Notes under the pieces: model-generated
Databases searched by the model: none
Seen by the model: the letters and a program-made list of their open reading frames with translations, nothing else
What the model was told of the DNA's origin: nothing
Position numbers and translations under genes: made by a program
Assembly: GCA_016938425.1 (NCBI GenBank)
Contig: JAFGUR010000111.1
Span: 1-26,194, forward strand
Direction: 5' to 3'
Origin: Fusobacteriaceae bacterium
GTDB taxonomy: Bacteria; Fusobacteriota; Fusobacteriia; Fusobacteriales; Fusobacteriaceae
Length of the DNA: 26,194 bases
In this document: one piece after another, positions 14,353 through 21,959 of the stretch
Numbering within the stretch: position 1 is the stretch's first letter
Layout of the letters: each line of letters starts with the position of its first letter

Positions 14353-15999
14353 CTATTTTTTTGCTTTTTCAACTAAAGATTGTTTACCTTGATTAACTTT
14401 TTCTTGTTGGAAAGCTTTGATTACCATTTCAGCTTCATTAAATGGAACTGATACAAATGAGAATTTTTCAAAAACTTGAGCATTTTTAATTAAGTTTCTT
14501 TTAATTTTTGCTTTCGCACAAATTAATCCAACTAATTGTCCCACATTCATACCATCTTTATTTCCTTTAGCAATGAATAATCTAGTTAAACCATCTAAAG
14601 TAGGATCATGCATTTCTTTTCTACTTCTTCTACCTCTATCTGACATTTCACCTCTAGAATCACTTCTAAATGAAGTTTCTTCTATTTCTTGATATGTATC
14701 AGATTCAAGTTCATCACCAAGAGCAACTTTTAAAACTGCTGCTAATAACTCTTCAATATTTTCATTCTTTTCAATAAGTTTTTTAGCAAGTTTATTATAA
14801 GTTTCGTAGTTTTTCATTTCTAAAGAAGAATCAATCGTTTCAATAAAGTTTGACTCTTTATTTTTAAGGATTTCTTTTACTTTAGGTAATTTTTTCTTAA
14901 CAATTTCAGTATTTGCAACTTTTTGAATATGTAATAGTTTTCTATATTCTCTAGGAGTTACAAATGTAATTGCAGTTCCTTCTTTTCCTGCTCTACCAGT
15001 TCTACCAATTCTATGAACATAAGATTCGGCTTCTTGTGGTAAAGAATAGTTAATAACATGAGTTAAGTTATTAACATCAATTCCTCTTGCAGCAACATCT
15101 GTTGCGATTAAGATATTGATAGTTTGATTTTTAAATTTCTTTAAAACTTTTTCACGTTGACTTTGAGTAACATCACCATGAATACAATCAGCATCATAAC
15201 CTCTTTCAGCAAGTTTTAAAGCGATGTCATTTACATCATTTTTAGTTTGACAGAAAATGATTCCATAGAAATCTTTTTCAATATCAATAACTCTACATAA
15301 TGCCTCAAATTTATTTTCTCTAGTAACTTCAAAATAAATTTGCTCTGTTAAACTTGTAGTTAATTCTTTGTTTTTAACAGCTAAAACTTCATAATCTCTC
15401 ATGTATCTTTTAGCAATAACTAAAATTTCTTTTGGCATAGTTGCTGAGAAAAATAACATTTTTTTCTCTGAAGGAGTATGTTGTAATATGTTCTCAATAT
15501 CCTCAACGAATCCCATGTTTAGCATTTCATCAGCTTCATCTAATATGAAATATTGAATATCACTTAAAACAAGGTTTTTTCTGTTTAATAGGTCAATAAC
15601 TCTCCCTGGAGTTCCTACAACAATATCAATACCTTCTTTTAATTTTTTCATTTGATGAACAATGTTTGATCCACCATAAATAGGTAATATTCTTAATTTT
15701 TTCTTACCTTTAAGTGAATTAATTTCTTCTGCTACTTGAATAACAAGCTCTCTAGTAGGAGCTAAAACGATAGCTTGAACATTTTTACTGCACTCTATTT
15801 TATCTATAATAGGCAAAGAAAACGCGGCTGTTTTACCAGTACCAGTTTGCGCTTGCCCTATAACGTCTTTAGTTCCTTCCAAAAGTCTGGGAATACATAA
15901 GGCTTGGATAGGGCTTGGCTTCTCATACCCCTTTTTACCAATTGCAGTTAATATGCTTTCAGATAATCCTAAGTCTTTAAAATATAATTCTTTCTCCAA
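14353..15999 (-). CDS. deaD: DEAD-box RNA helicase with DbpA-like RNA-binding C-terminus
   Basis: A 548-aa ATP-dependent RNA helicase of the DeaD/CshA type, expected to act in ribosome assembly, RNA turnover and cold growth. Domain 1 has the Q-motif region (KPSPIQ), Walker A AQTGTGKT (50-57), PTREL (81-85), DEAD (154-157) and SAT (185-187). Domain 2 has IFCQTKNDV, ATDVAARGIDV and HRIGRTGR (329-336). A basic RGRRSRK linker (about 460-466) leads to a C-terminal DbpA-type RRM fold (about 478-540) with LFIAKGNKDGMNVGQLVGLI. The start is TTG at 15999, supported by GAGAGGA about 10 nt upstream; no ATG lies close to the conserved N-terminus. It has its own promoter and terminator. Confidence 0.95.
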   Translation of the reverse strand: MEKELYFKDLGLSESILTAIGKKGYEKPSPIQALCIPRLLEGTKDVIGQAQTGTGKTAAFSLPIIDKIECSKNVQAIVLAPTRELVIQVAEEINSLKGKKKLRILPIYGGSNIVHQMKKLKEGIDIVVGTPGRVIDLLNRKNLVLSDIQYFILDEADEMLNMGFVEDIENILQHTPSEKKMLFFSATMPKEILVIAKRYMRDYEVLAVKNKELTTSLTEQIYFEVTRENKFEALCRVIDIEKDFYGIIFCQTKNDVNDIALKLAERGYDADCIHGDVTQSQREKVLKKFKNQTINILIATDVAARGIDVNNLTHVINYSLPQEAESYVHRIGRTGRAGKEGTAITFVTPREYRKLLHIQKVANTEIVKKKLPKVKEILKNKESNFIETIDSSLEMKNYETYNKLAKKLIEKNENIEELLAAVLKVALGDELESDTYQEIEETSFRSDSRGEMSDRGRRSRKEMHDPTLDGLTRLFIAKGNKDGMNVGQLVGLICAKAKIKRNLIKNAQVFEKFSFVSVPFNEAEMVIKAFQQEKVNQGKQSLVEKAKK

Positions 16000-16039
16000 A
16001 TTTAAATATCCTCTCTAACAAAAATTTATATAACAAACT

Positions 16040-16068
16040 ATTATACCACAAGTTATGATATTTTGCAA
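16040..16068 (-). promoter_or_regulatory. Promoter of the DEAD-box helicase gene
   Basis: On the minus strand TTGCAA (16068-16063), a 17-nt spacer, and a consensus TATAAT (16045-16040), giving a leader of about 35 nt. Confidence 0.8.
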
Positions 16069-16094
16069 ATAAAGATTCTCAAGGCATACAGAAG

Positions 16095-16646
16095 TTATAT
16101 TAATGTTATATTTAAAATATCATTCCATTTTCCATACCCTGATTTTATGTTTATGTGTCCAGCCTTTGGAGGTAATTCGAGATAATTTATTTCTAAAGGT
16201 TTTACAAAAACTTCTTTTGCTGTTTCAATACAATATTCATCATTTGTAGAAGCAATTAATAAATTATCTTTAGAAATATTTTTAAGTAAATTACCATTCA
16301 AATTGAAATTTGCAAAACTTACAGTGTTTTCATTATTTAATAAAAATTCATTTGATGGAGGAGCCACTAAGATTATTTTTTTTACTTTTATGTTGTTATA
16401 CTTATTAATATAATGTAACCACAAAATAACACCCATAGAATGAGCTATAATAACTGTATTTTCATTAATTTTATTTCTAAATTTGTGTAAATAGTTAATC
16501 CATTTTTCTAAGTTTGGATTATTGTTATTTGGAAATTGAGGGAAATAAACTTTTTTATTTAAACTTTTCAAATCATTATATAAAAAATGTTGCCAATGGC
16601 CTTCACTTGAACCATTATATCCATGTAATATTAAATATTTTTTCAT
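16095..16646 (-). CDS. RBBP9/YdeN-family alpha/beta serine hydrolase
   Basis: A 183-aa cytoplasmic hydrolase of usual family length. The start LILHGYNGSSEGHWQHFL (5-22) is the family hallmark (LHG..G....W). The nucleophile elbow is IIAHSMG with S70. Probable partners are D136 (STNDEY) and H164 (KAGHIN). Physiological substrates of this family are mostly unknown. An upstream GTG at 16655 is in frame, but AAAGGTGG is well spaced for the ATG at 16646, so that is used. It lies in the same orientation as the YjbR and helicase genes, but the helicase has its own promoter. Confidence 0.85.
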   Translation of the reverse strand: MKKYLILHGYNGSSEGHWQHFLYNDLKSLNKKVYFPQFPNNNNPNLEKWINYLHKFRNKINENTVIIAHSMGVILWLHYINKYNNIKVKKIILVAPPSNEFLLNNENTVSFANFNLNGNLLKNISKDNLLIASTNDEYCIETAKEVFVKPLEINYLELPPKAGHINIKSGYGKWNDILNITLI

Positions 16647-16671
16647 AATTACCACCTTTTACTACTATTCC

Positions 16672-16694
16672 GATATTATTACTAGGATAATATC
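16672..16694. other. AT-rich hairpin between the YjbR-like and hydrolase genes
   Basis: GATATTAT (16672-16679) pairs with ATAATATC (16687-16694) across a 7-nt loop. Only the plus strand has a following T run, and no plus-strand gene ends here, so it may be an operator or an mRNA stability hairpin rather than a terminator. Confidence 0.35.
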
Positions 16695-16718
16695 ATTTTT
16701 GAGTAAAAAGGTCAAGTA

Positions 16719-17078
16719 TTAAATGTGTAAATCTAACGATATTCTTAATTTTTTAGGTAATGAATTATAAATTAATGTATAGGAATGAAGAATAAATTCT
16801 TTTACTTTATCATCATCTATTTCTTCATTTAAAATAATTGTATTCCAATGTGTTTTATTCATGTGATATCCGGGGATACATGATTTATATTCTTCTCTGA
16901 GTATTATAGCTAATTGAGGGTCGCATTTTACATTTATACTTAGATTTTCTTTTGATATATCTGTAAGTAAAAACATTTTATTAGCAACTCTGAAAACCAT
17001 GGTATCAGCATCAAAGGGAAAATCTATGGTACAACCATTTAAAGATAAACAATAATTTTTAAGCTCTTCTAAAGTCAT
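16719..17078 (-). CDS. MmcQ/YjbR family protein
   Basis: A 119-aa small protein of the MmcQ/YjbR (DUF419) family. It has the start LEELKNYCLSLNGCTIDFPF, a central FRVANKMFLLTD (29-40), the segment SINVKCDP and the MNKTHWNTIIL block (73-83), with a C-terminal helix. The fold resembles a CyaY-like DNA-binding domain; the molecular role is poorly known. AAAAAGGAGC lies 7 nt before the ATG. It probably heads the minus-strand genes that include the downstream hydrolase. Confidence 0.85.
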   Translation of the reverse strand: MTLEELKNYCLSLNGCTIDFPFDADTMVFRVANKMFLLTDISKENLSINVKCDPQLAIILREEYKSCIPGYHMNKTHWNTIILNEEIDDDKVKEFILHSYTLIYNSLPKKLRISLDLHI

Positions 17079-17273
17079 TTTTTTGCTCCTTTTTAATTTA
17101 TTAATAATAAATTTTACTATATTTATAAAGTATGAACAAGAGGTATAATTTGGTGTTTTTTATTGTTGTATATGGGATGTGAAAAGGGTATAATTGGTAG
17201 AGATTTAAATGTATTAATCTAATAATATTTTGCTTGACATATAAAAAATAATTGAAGAAAGGATTTGAAAATT

Positions 17274-17639
17274 ATGTATAAGTTAAAAGAAAAATATGAG
17301 GATTTTATGAATAAAGTATTTGTTCAGTTAGAAAAAGATGGTTATAAAGTTGAAATATTAAATAATTTTAGTGATAAGTATTTAGTTGTTTTTATTAATG
17401 GTAAAAGTTTTCATATAAGTGAGAATTTATTTAGTACTACAGCATGTTTTGACGGTAGTTATTCTTCATTACTAATTGAACCAGAAAAAATTAAGAATAG
17501 GAATTCACAGTATGATCAATGGATTAATCAGTATAAATCAATTGAAGAACAGTTTGAAATTACAATAAATTATTTAAAATCATACGAAGAAATAAAGGAA
17601 CCATTAAATCTTTTTGTTGAAGAAATAAGTAATGTGTAA
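17274..17639 (+). CDS. Hypothetical protein, 121 aa
   Basis: I do not recognise this protein. It is soluble, with no signal peptide or membrane segment, acidic and rich in Asn, Tyr and Lys. It seems to have an N-terminal helix (KEKYEDFMNKVFVQLEKDG), a beta-rich middle (KYLVVFINGKSFHISENLF) and a C-terminal helix. The frame opens with TTG at 17265, but AAAGGA (17258-17263) fits the ATG at 17274. A TATAAT at 17189-17194 may be its promoter -10, although no good -35 is seen. It is divergent from the YjbR-like gene and is followed at once by the hairpin-rich repeat region. Confidence 0.65.
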   Translation: MYKLKEKYEDFMNKVFVQLEKDGYKVEILNNFSDKYLVVFINGKSFHISENLFSTTACFDGSYSSLLIEPEKIKNRNSQYDQWINQYKSIEEQFEITINYLKSYEEIKEPLNLFVEEISNV

Positions 17640-17640
17640 A

Positions 17641-17845
17641 AACCATCCCCCACCTAGCCTCCCCCTTGAAAGGGGAGGAACTTGAAAATTATGAAAATCA
17701 AATAAAAAGTAAAAATTAGATAATGAATTAGGAAGTAAAAAAAATATAAAATTCAAAAAAGTCTCCCCTTTTAAGGGGGATTAGATAAACTTGAGTCTTT
17801 AGACTTTAGTTTATCTTATACAGAGTGATTTAGAGGGGGTTTCCA
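17641..17845. repeat. Hairpin-rich repeat element ahead of the DUF559 gene
   Basis: About 205 nt with three hairpins: CCTCCCC/GGGGAGG (17658-17678), CCCCTT/AAGGGG (17765-17778), and a compound stem AGATAAACT/AGTTTATCT (17783-17816) enclosing AGTCT/AGACT. The outer ends face each other: AAACC and CCCCC near 17640-17651, and GGGGGTTT at 17835-17842 on the opposite sense. The G and C blocks are exceptional in this AT-rich sequence. The right end GAGGGGG (17833-17839) also serves as the ribosome binding site of the next gene. Repeats of this type next to DUF559 genes recur in many bacterial genomes, from general recollection. Confidence 0.55.
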
Positions 17846-17846
17846 T

Positions 17847-18218
17847 TTGAATAAATCAACATATAATAAGCCATCAACTTTAGAAAAACGAAGATATTTG
17901 CGAAAAAATATGACTGAACCAGAAATAAAATTATGGCAATACTTGAGAAATGAACAATTGGGGGTAAAATTCAGAAGACAACATAGCATTGGAGAATATA
18001 TTGCGGACTTCTATTGTACTAAGTTAAAATTAGTTATAGAAATTGATGGAGAAAGCCATTTTAATGATGAAGCTATAGAATATGATAGTATTAGAACAAA
18101 CTTTTTTAAAAGCTTAGGAATTGGAGTTATAAGATTTAATAATGATGAAGTAATGACTAATATTGAGGGTGTTTTTGAGATTATTCAAAAAATATTAGTT
18201 GAAGATAAAAATAATTAA
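17847..18218 (+). CDS. DUF559 endonuclease-like protein
   Basis: A 123-aa DUF559 protein with a restriction-endonuclease-like (Vsr/PD-(D/E)XK) fold. Seen in order: LRKNMTEPEIKLWQYLRN (18-35), KFRRQHSIGEYIADFYC (41-57) with the likely metal-binding Asp, LVIEIDGESH (62-71) with the E-x-D-G-x-x-H signature, and VIRFNNDEV (94-102). Length is normal. The start TTG is placed 7 nt after GAGGGGG, so the flanking repeat provides the translation signal. The next ATG would cut off the conserved LRKNM block. Biological role unknown; nuclease activity is inferred from the fold. Confidence 0.85.
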   Translation: MNKSTYNKPSTLEKRRYLRKNMTEPEIKLWQYLRNEQLGVKFRRQHSIGEYIADFYCTKLKLVIEIDGESHFNDEAIEYDSIRTNFFKSLGIGVIRFNNDEVMTNIEGVFEIIQKILVEDKNN

Positions 18219-18260
18219 CAAACTTATCTAATTTCCCAAATAAAAAATAATAAAATTTTA

Positions 18261-18292
18261 TTGACATTATTGTCCTTGTCTGTTAATATAAT
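18261..18292 (+). promoter_or_regulatory. trp operon promoter
   Basis: A consensus TTGACA (18261-18266). The -10 is either TAATAT (18284-18289, spacer 17) or the better hexamer TATAAT (18287-18292) with a long 20-nt spacer. No clear operator palindrome is visible. Confidence 0.7.
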
Positions 18293-18322
18293 AAAAAGAA
18301 AAAAATAAAGGAGTATACCAAA

Positions 18323-18421
18323 ATGAGAAGAATAGCAAATCTTTGGTGGTGGACAATTGAATACGCAAAGCAAATGAATAAAATGCTAAACTTCACATTG
18401 AAAAGAAGGTGTACGCATTAA
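18323..18421 (+). CDS. trpL: trp operon leader peptide
   Basis: A 32-codon ORF beginning MRRIANLWWWTIEYAKQ and ending at TAA 18419-18421. Three consecutive Trp codons (18344-18352) are at codons 8-10. An AAAGGAG ribosome binding site lies upstream of the ATG. It lies between the promoter and a rho-independent terminator 30 nt downstream, with trpE next. This is the pattern of a ribosome-sensed tryptophan attenuator. It is unusual in continuing 22 codons past the Trp run. Confidence 0.9.
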   Translation: MRRIANLWWWTIEYAKQMNKMLNFTLKRRCTH

Positions 18422-18448
18422 TTTTGTATTATATAAATTAATTTGCTT
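18368..18448 (+). promoter_or_regulatory. trp leader alternative pairings
   Basis: AAGCAAAT (18368-18375), just beyond the Trp codons, is complementary to ATTTGCTT (18441-18448), with GAAT/ATTA giving three more pairs after one mismatch. The second arm also competes with a local hairpin TTAATTT/AAATTAA (18418-18424 with 18435-18441). A ribosome stalled at the Trp codons would leave 18368 onward free, while one finishing the ORF would cover 18418. I could not trace a strong pairing that directly invades the 5' arm of the terminator, so the switch is incomplete on paper. Confidence 0.5.
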
Positions 18449-18450
18449 AT

Positions 18451-18481
18451 AAGTCTGTTTCTAGTGAAACAGGCTTTTTTT
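18451..18481 (+). terminator. trp attenuator terminator
   Basis: AAGTCTGTTTC (18451-18461), loop TAGT, GAAACAGGCTT (18466-18476): 11 bp including one T-G pair, then a T run to 18481. It lies about 50 nt before trpE. Confidence 0.9.
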
Positions 18482-18533
18482 ATTACTTAAATACATAATT
18501 GTATTATTAAAATAGTACAATTTAGGAGGAAAA

Positions 18534-19928
18534 ATGAAATTAAAGTTAAAGGCAGTACATGAAACCTTTATTGCAGATATGGAAACTCCTATTTCTATAT
18601 TTCAAAAATATGTTGGAGATGAGTTAGGATTTTTACTAGAAAGTAAAGATTTGAAAGATGTAACAAAAGGAAGATATTCATTTATAAGTAAAAATCCTTT
18701 TGGAAGATTAATATATAAAGATAGTAAGATTATGTTTAATAATGAAGAAATAAAAAACATGAAATTTATGGATTTTTTTAAAGAAAAATTAGATGAAATT
18801 GAAGTTGAAAATAATGAAAAACTCCCTTTTGTAGGAGGAGCTTATGGAACAATGGCTTATGATATTATTAGGGAATTTGAAAATATACCAAATAATAATC
18901 CAGATGAATTGAAAGTGCCTGACTCTGACATGTTTTTTGTAAGAGAAGGAGTTATATATGACCATTATCATGAAAAAATAACAATAGTTATATTAGTTGA
19001 AGAGGGAGAAGAAAAAAAGGGAATAGCAAGATTAGAAGAAATAAAAAATGAAATATTTGATAGTAAGGTAAAAATAAGTTTTCCTCAAAGAAATAGTTCT
19101 GTTAAACCAGTATATTCAAATACTACAAAAGATGAGTATATGAAAATGGTTGAAAAATCAAAGGAATATATAAGAGAAGGAGATATTTTTCAAGTTGTTT
19201 TATCTCAAAGATGGTCAATGGAACAAGATATGCATCCTTTTGAAATATATAGGGTTTTAAGGTCAACTAATCCATCTCCATATTTATTTTATTTTAATTT
19301 TGGGGATTACAAGGTGGCAGGAAGTTCACCAGAAATGTTAGTGGAAATGAAAAATAATAGAGTAAAAAATTGTCCAATTGCAGGTACAAGAAAAAGAGGC
19401 AAAAACTCTAAAGAGGATATAGAGATTGCGAAAGAAATGTTAGAAGACCCTAAGGAAAGAGCAGAACATGTAATGTTAGTGGACCTTGCTAGAAATGATA
19501 TGGGAAGAATAGCAGAGGTTGGAAGTGTTGAAGTTACGGAATTTATGGAAGTACAAAATTATTCACATGTAATGCATATTGTAAGTTTGGTAGAAGGAAA
19601 TAAAGAAGAAAATCAAGATGTCTTTTCTGTACTTGGTTCTTTTTTACCAGCAGGGACCTTATCAGGAGCGCCTAAAATTAGGGCAATGGAAATAATTGAT
19701 GAATTGGAAAAAACAAAACGTGGAGTATATGGTGGAGCAGTAGGGTATTTTTCCTTTGATGGTAATATGGATACATGTATTGCCATAAGAACCATGATAA
19801 TTAAAGATAATCAAATTTATATGCAAGCAGGAGCAGGGCTTACAATAAATTCTGTTCCAGAGTTAGAATATGAAGAATGTGTAAATAAAGTTAAAGTGTT
19901 AATAGAAGCTTTAGGAGGTAAATTATGA
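18534..19928 (+). CDS. trpE: Anthranilate synthase component I
   Basis: A 464-aa chorismate-utilising enzyme that makes anthranilate with ammonia from TrpG. The N-terminal part keeps FLLES (33-37), the LLES element of the tryptophan feedback site. The catalytic C-terminal domain shows FQVVLSQRW, GSSPEMLV, CPIAGTRKRG, HVMLVDLARNDMGR, PAGTLSGAPKIRAMEII and GGAVGYFSFDGNMDTC. A TTTAGGAGG ribosome binding site precedes the ATG. It overlaps trpG by 4 nt (ATGA), the usual coupling for two subunits of one enzyme. Confidence 0.97.
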   Translation: MKLKLKAVHETFIADMETPISIFQKYVGDELGFLLESKDLKDVTKGRYSFISKNPFGRLIYKDSKIMFNNEEIKNMKFMDFFKEKLDEIEVENNEKLPFVGGAYGTMAYDIIREFENIPNNNPDELKVPDSDMFFVREGVIYDHYHEKITIVILVEEGEEKKGIARLEEIKNEIFDSKVKISFPQRNSSVKPVYSNTTKDEYMKMVEKSKEYIREGDIFQVVLSQRWSMEQDMHPFEIYRVLRSTNPSPYLFYFNFGDYKVAGSSPEMLVEMKNNRVKNCPIAGTRKRGKNSKEDIEIAKEMLEDPKERAEHVMLVDLARNDMGRIAEVGSVEVTEFMEVQNYSHVMHIVSLVEGNKEENQDVFSVLGSFLPAGTLSGAPKIRAMEIIDELEKTKRGVYGGAVGYFSFDGNMDTCIAIRTMIIKDNQIYMQAGAGLTINSVPELEYEECVNKVKVLIEALGGKL

Positions 19929-20488
19929 TTTTACTTATAGATAACTACGATTCTTTTACATTTAATGTTTTTCAATATTTAGCAAGTTTTAAAGAAGAAG
20001 TGAAAGTTTTTAGAAATGACAAGATAACAATAGAAGAAATAAAGAAGCTAAATCCAGATAAAATAGTTTTATCCCCAGGGCCAAAAGCTCCTAAAGATGC
20101 AGGAATATGCATAGATGTTATTAAGAATTTTTATAAAGATAAGCCTATCTTAGGAATATGTTTGGGACATCAGGCTATTGGAGAAGCATTTGGTGCCACC
20201 GTGTCCTATGCAAAAGAAATATGTCATGGAGTAGATTCTGAGATAACAATTACAGGGGGAAAACTATTTGAAGGGATCTCAACTAAAACAAAGGTTGCAA
20301 GGTATCATTCATTAGCTGTAATAGAAAATACTTTGAGTGATGAATTTGAAATAACAGCAAAAACAGAGGATGGGGAAATAATGGCCATGGAACATAAAAA
20401 ATATAATTTGTTTGGTCTGCAATTTCATCCAGAGTCAATATATACTCCAGAAGGAATGAAGATAATAGAAAATTTTATTAAAATATAA
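19925..20488 (+). CDS. trpG: Anthranilate synthase component II (glutamine amidotransferase)
   Basis: A 187-aa class I glutaminase that feeds ammonia to TrpE. The catalytic triad is C79 in GICLGHQAIG, with H168 and E170 in LQFHPESIY. It is monofunctional and not fused to trpD. PabA-type use for folate is possible in principle, but its position inside trp argues for TrpG. Confidence 0.96.
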   Translation: MILLIDNYDSFTFNVFQYLASFKEEVKVFRNDKITIEEIKKLNPDKIVLSPGPKAPKDAGICIDVIKNFYKDKPILGICLGHQAIGEAFGATVSYAKEICHGVDSEITITGGKLFEGISTKTKVARYHSLAVIENTLSDEFEITAKTEDGEIMAMEHKKYNLFGLQFHPESIYTPEGMKIIENFIKI

Positions 20489-20543
20489 ATTGTTAAACTG
20501 CTCGCTAGGATTAAATAAAGGTTCAAGGTTTAAAGGAGAATTT

Positions 20544-20933
20544 ATGGGACAAATCAAAGTATATGGGAATAAAGAATTTATTGAAAAAGAGAAAAGCAAA
20601 ATAATAGAAGTTATTCATAGCAGCATGGTAGATATTTTTAAACTTCCTAAAGATAAAAAATTTTATAGATTTTTCTCATTAGAAAAAGAGAATTATATTT
20701 ATCCAGAAGGTAGAAGTGAAAAATATATAATTATTGAGATTATTATTTTTTCAGGTAGAAAAATAGAAACTAGAAAAAATTTAATAAAAAAAATATTTGA
20801 AAATTTTGTAGAAAAATTAAATATGCAGGTAGAAGATATTGAAATAACAATAATAGAATCTTCCAAAGAAAATTGGGGAATTAGAGGTTTTGTTGGTGAT
20901 GAGTTAAAATTAAATTATAAAGTAGAGCAGTAG
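20544..20933 (+). CDS. Tautomerase-fold protein lacking the catalytic N-terminal Pro
   Basis: A 129-aa protein resembling the two-repeat Tautomerase_2 family in length and pattern: IKVYGNKEFIEKEKSKIIE, KFYRFFSLEKENYIYP (39-54), RSEKYIIIEI (57-66), FSGRKIETRKNLIKKIFE (69-86), IEITIIESSKENWGIRG (99-115). Tautomerases use Pro as the residue after Met; here the start reads MGQIKVY, so the catalytic Pro is Gly. The frame extends to 20490, but AAAGGAGAATTT is spaced only for the ATG at 20544, and no Pro-bearing alternative start exists. It lies between trpG and trpD within the operon (55-nt and 12-nt gaps). Its role in tryptophan synthesis is unknown. Confidence 0.75.
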   Translation: MGQIKVYGNKEFIEKEKSKIIEVIHSSMVDIFKLPKDKKFYRFFSLEKENYIYPEGRSEKYIIIEIIIFSGRKIETRKNLIKKIFENFVEKLNMQVEDIEITIIESSKENWGIRGFVGDELKLNYKVEQ

Positions 20934-20945
20934 GAGGGGTAAATA

Positions 20946-21959
20946 ATGAAAAAGTACTTAGAAAAATTAATTAATGGGAACTCCTTAGAAGAAAAAGAAA
21001 TGATTGAAATAATGACTGACATCATGGAAGGAAAGGTTAGTGATATTGAATTATCAGCATTTTTAGTGGCTTTAAAAATAAAAGGAGAGTCTATTGAAGA
21101 AATCACAGGTGGAGCCAAAGTCATGAGAGATAAAGCTACATTTATAAAGCCAAAGACAGATTATACAGTAGACACTTGTGGAACTGGTGGAGATGGGCTT
21201 CATACTTTTAATATTTCAACAACAGTAGCTTTTATATTAGCAGGAGCAGAAATAACAGTAGTGAAACATGGGAATAGAAGTGTTTCAAGTAAAAGTGGTT
21301 CAGCAGATGTTTTGGAGGCTTTGGGAGTGAATTTAAATTTATCACCTGAAAATATAGAGAAATGTGTAAATGAAAAGAATATTGGTTTTTTGTTTGCACC
21401 AACTTTTCATGGAGCAATGAAATATGCAATGAATGTAAGAAAAACCTTAGGGATTAGAACGATATTTAATTTGTTAGGGCCACTTACAAATCCAGCAAGA
21501 GCTAAAGGGCAAATTTTAGGAGTTTTTTCAGAGGAATTAACAGAAGTATTTGCAAAGGTTCTTAATAATTTGGGAACAGAAAGAGCTTTGGTTATACATG
21601 GATTAGATGGGTTAGATGAGATATCAATTTCAACTAAAACAAAAATTTCAGAGTTAAAAAATGGAGAAATTAGAAATTATTATATAGAACCAAAGGATTT
21701 TGGAATGGTAAATTATTCTTTAGACCAGATAAAAGGGGGAGATTCTAAAGAGAATGCTGAAATCTTGAAAGGTATACTAAAAAATGAAATAAAAGGAGCT
21801 AAAAGAGATATAGTTCTTTTAAATGCAGGGGCTTCATTATATATAGGGAAAAAGGTAGAGAGTATAAAAGAAGGAATTGATTTAGCAAAAGAACTTTTGG
21901 ATAGTGGGAAAGCTTATAAAAAATTAATAGAATTTATTGAATACACAAAGGAGGTTTAG
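20946..21959 (+). CDS. trpD: Anthranilate phosphoribosyltransferase
   Basis: A 337-aa enzyme that transfers phosphoribosyl from PRPP to anthranilate. It has the PRPP loop DTCGTGGDGLHTFN (76-89), KHGNRSVSSKSGSADVLEALG and LLGPLTNPA. The length is that of the stand-alone enzyme. GGAGGGG precedes the ATG, and the stop is immediately followed by trpC. Confidence 0.97.
   Translation: MKKYLEKLINGNSLEEKEMIEIMTDIMEGKVSDIELSAFLVALKIKGESIEEITGGAKVMRDKATFIKPKTDYTVDTCGTGGDGLHTFNISTTVAFILAGAEITVVKHGNRSVSSKSGSADVLEALGVNLNLSPENIEKCVNEKNIGFLFAPTFHGAMKYAMNVRKTLGIRTIFNLLGPLTNPARAKGQILGVFSEELTEVFAKVLNNLGTERALVIHGLDGLDEISISTKTKISELKNGEIRNYYIEPKDFGMVNYSLDQIKGGDSKENAEILKGILKNEIKGAKRDIVLLNAGASLYIGKKVESIKEGIDLAKELLDSGKAYKKLIEFIEYTKEV

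Noticed and set aside
16672..16694. Plus-strand rho-independent terminator
   Set aside because: The stem is AT-only and no plus-strand gene ends there, so it is listed only as a hairpin of unknown role.
20490..20543. N-terminal extension of the tautomerase-like protein from TTG 20490
   Set aside because: The extension has no ribosome binding site and does not match the family; AAAGGAG fits the ATG at 20544.
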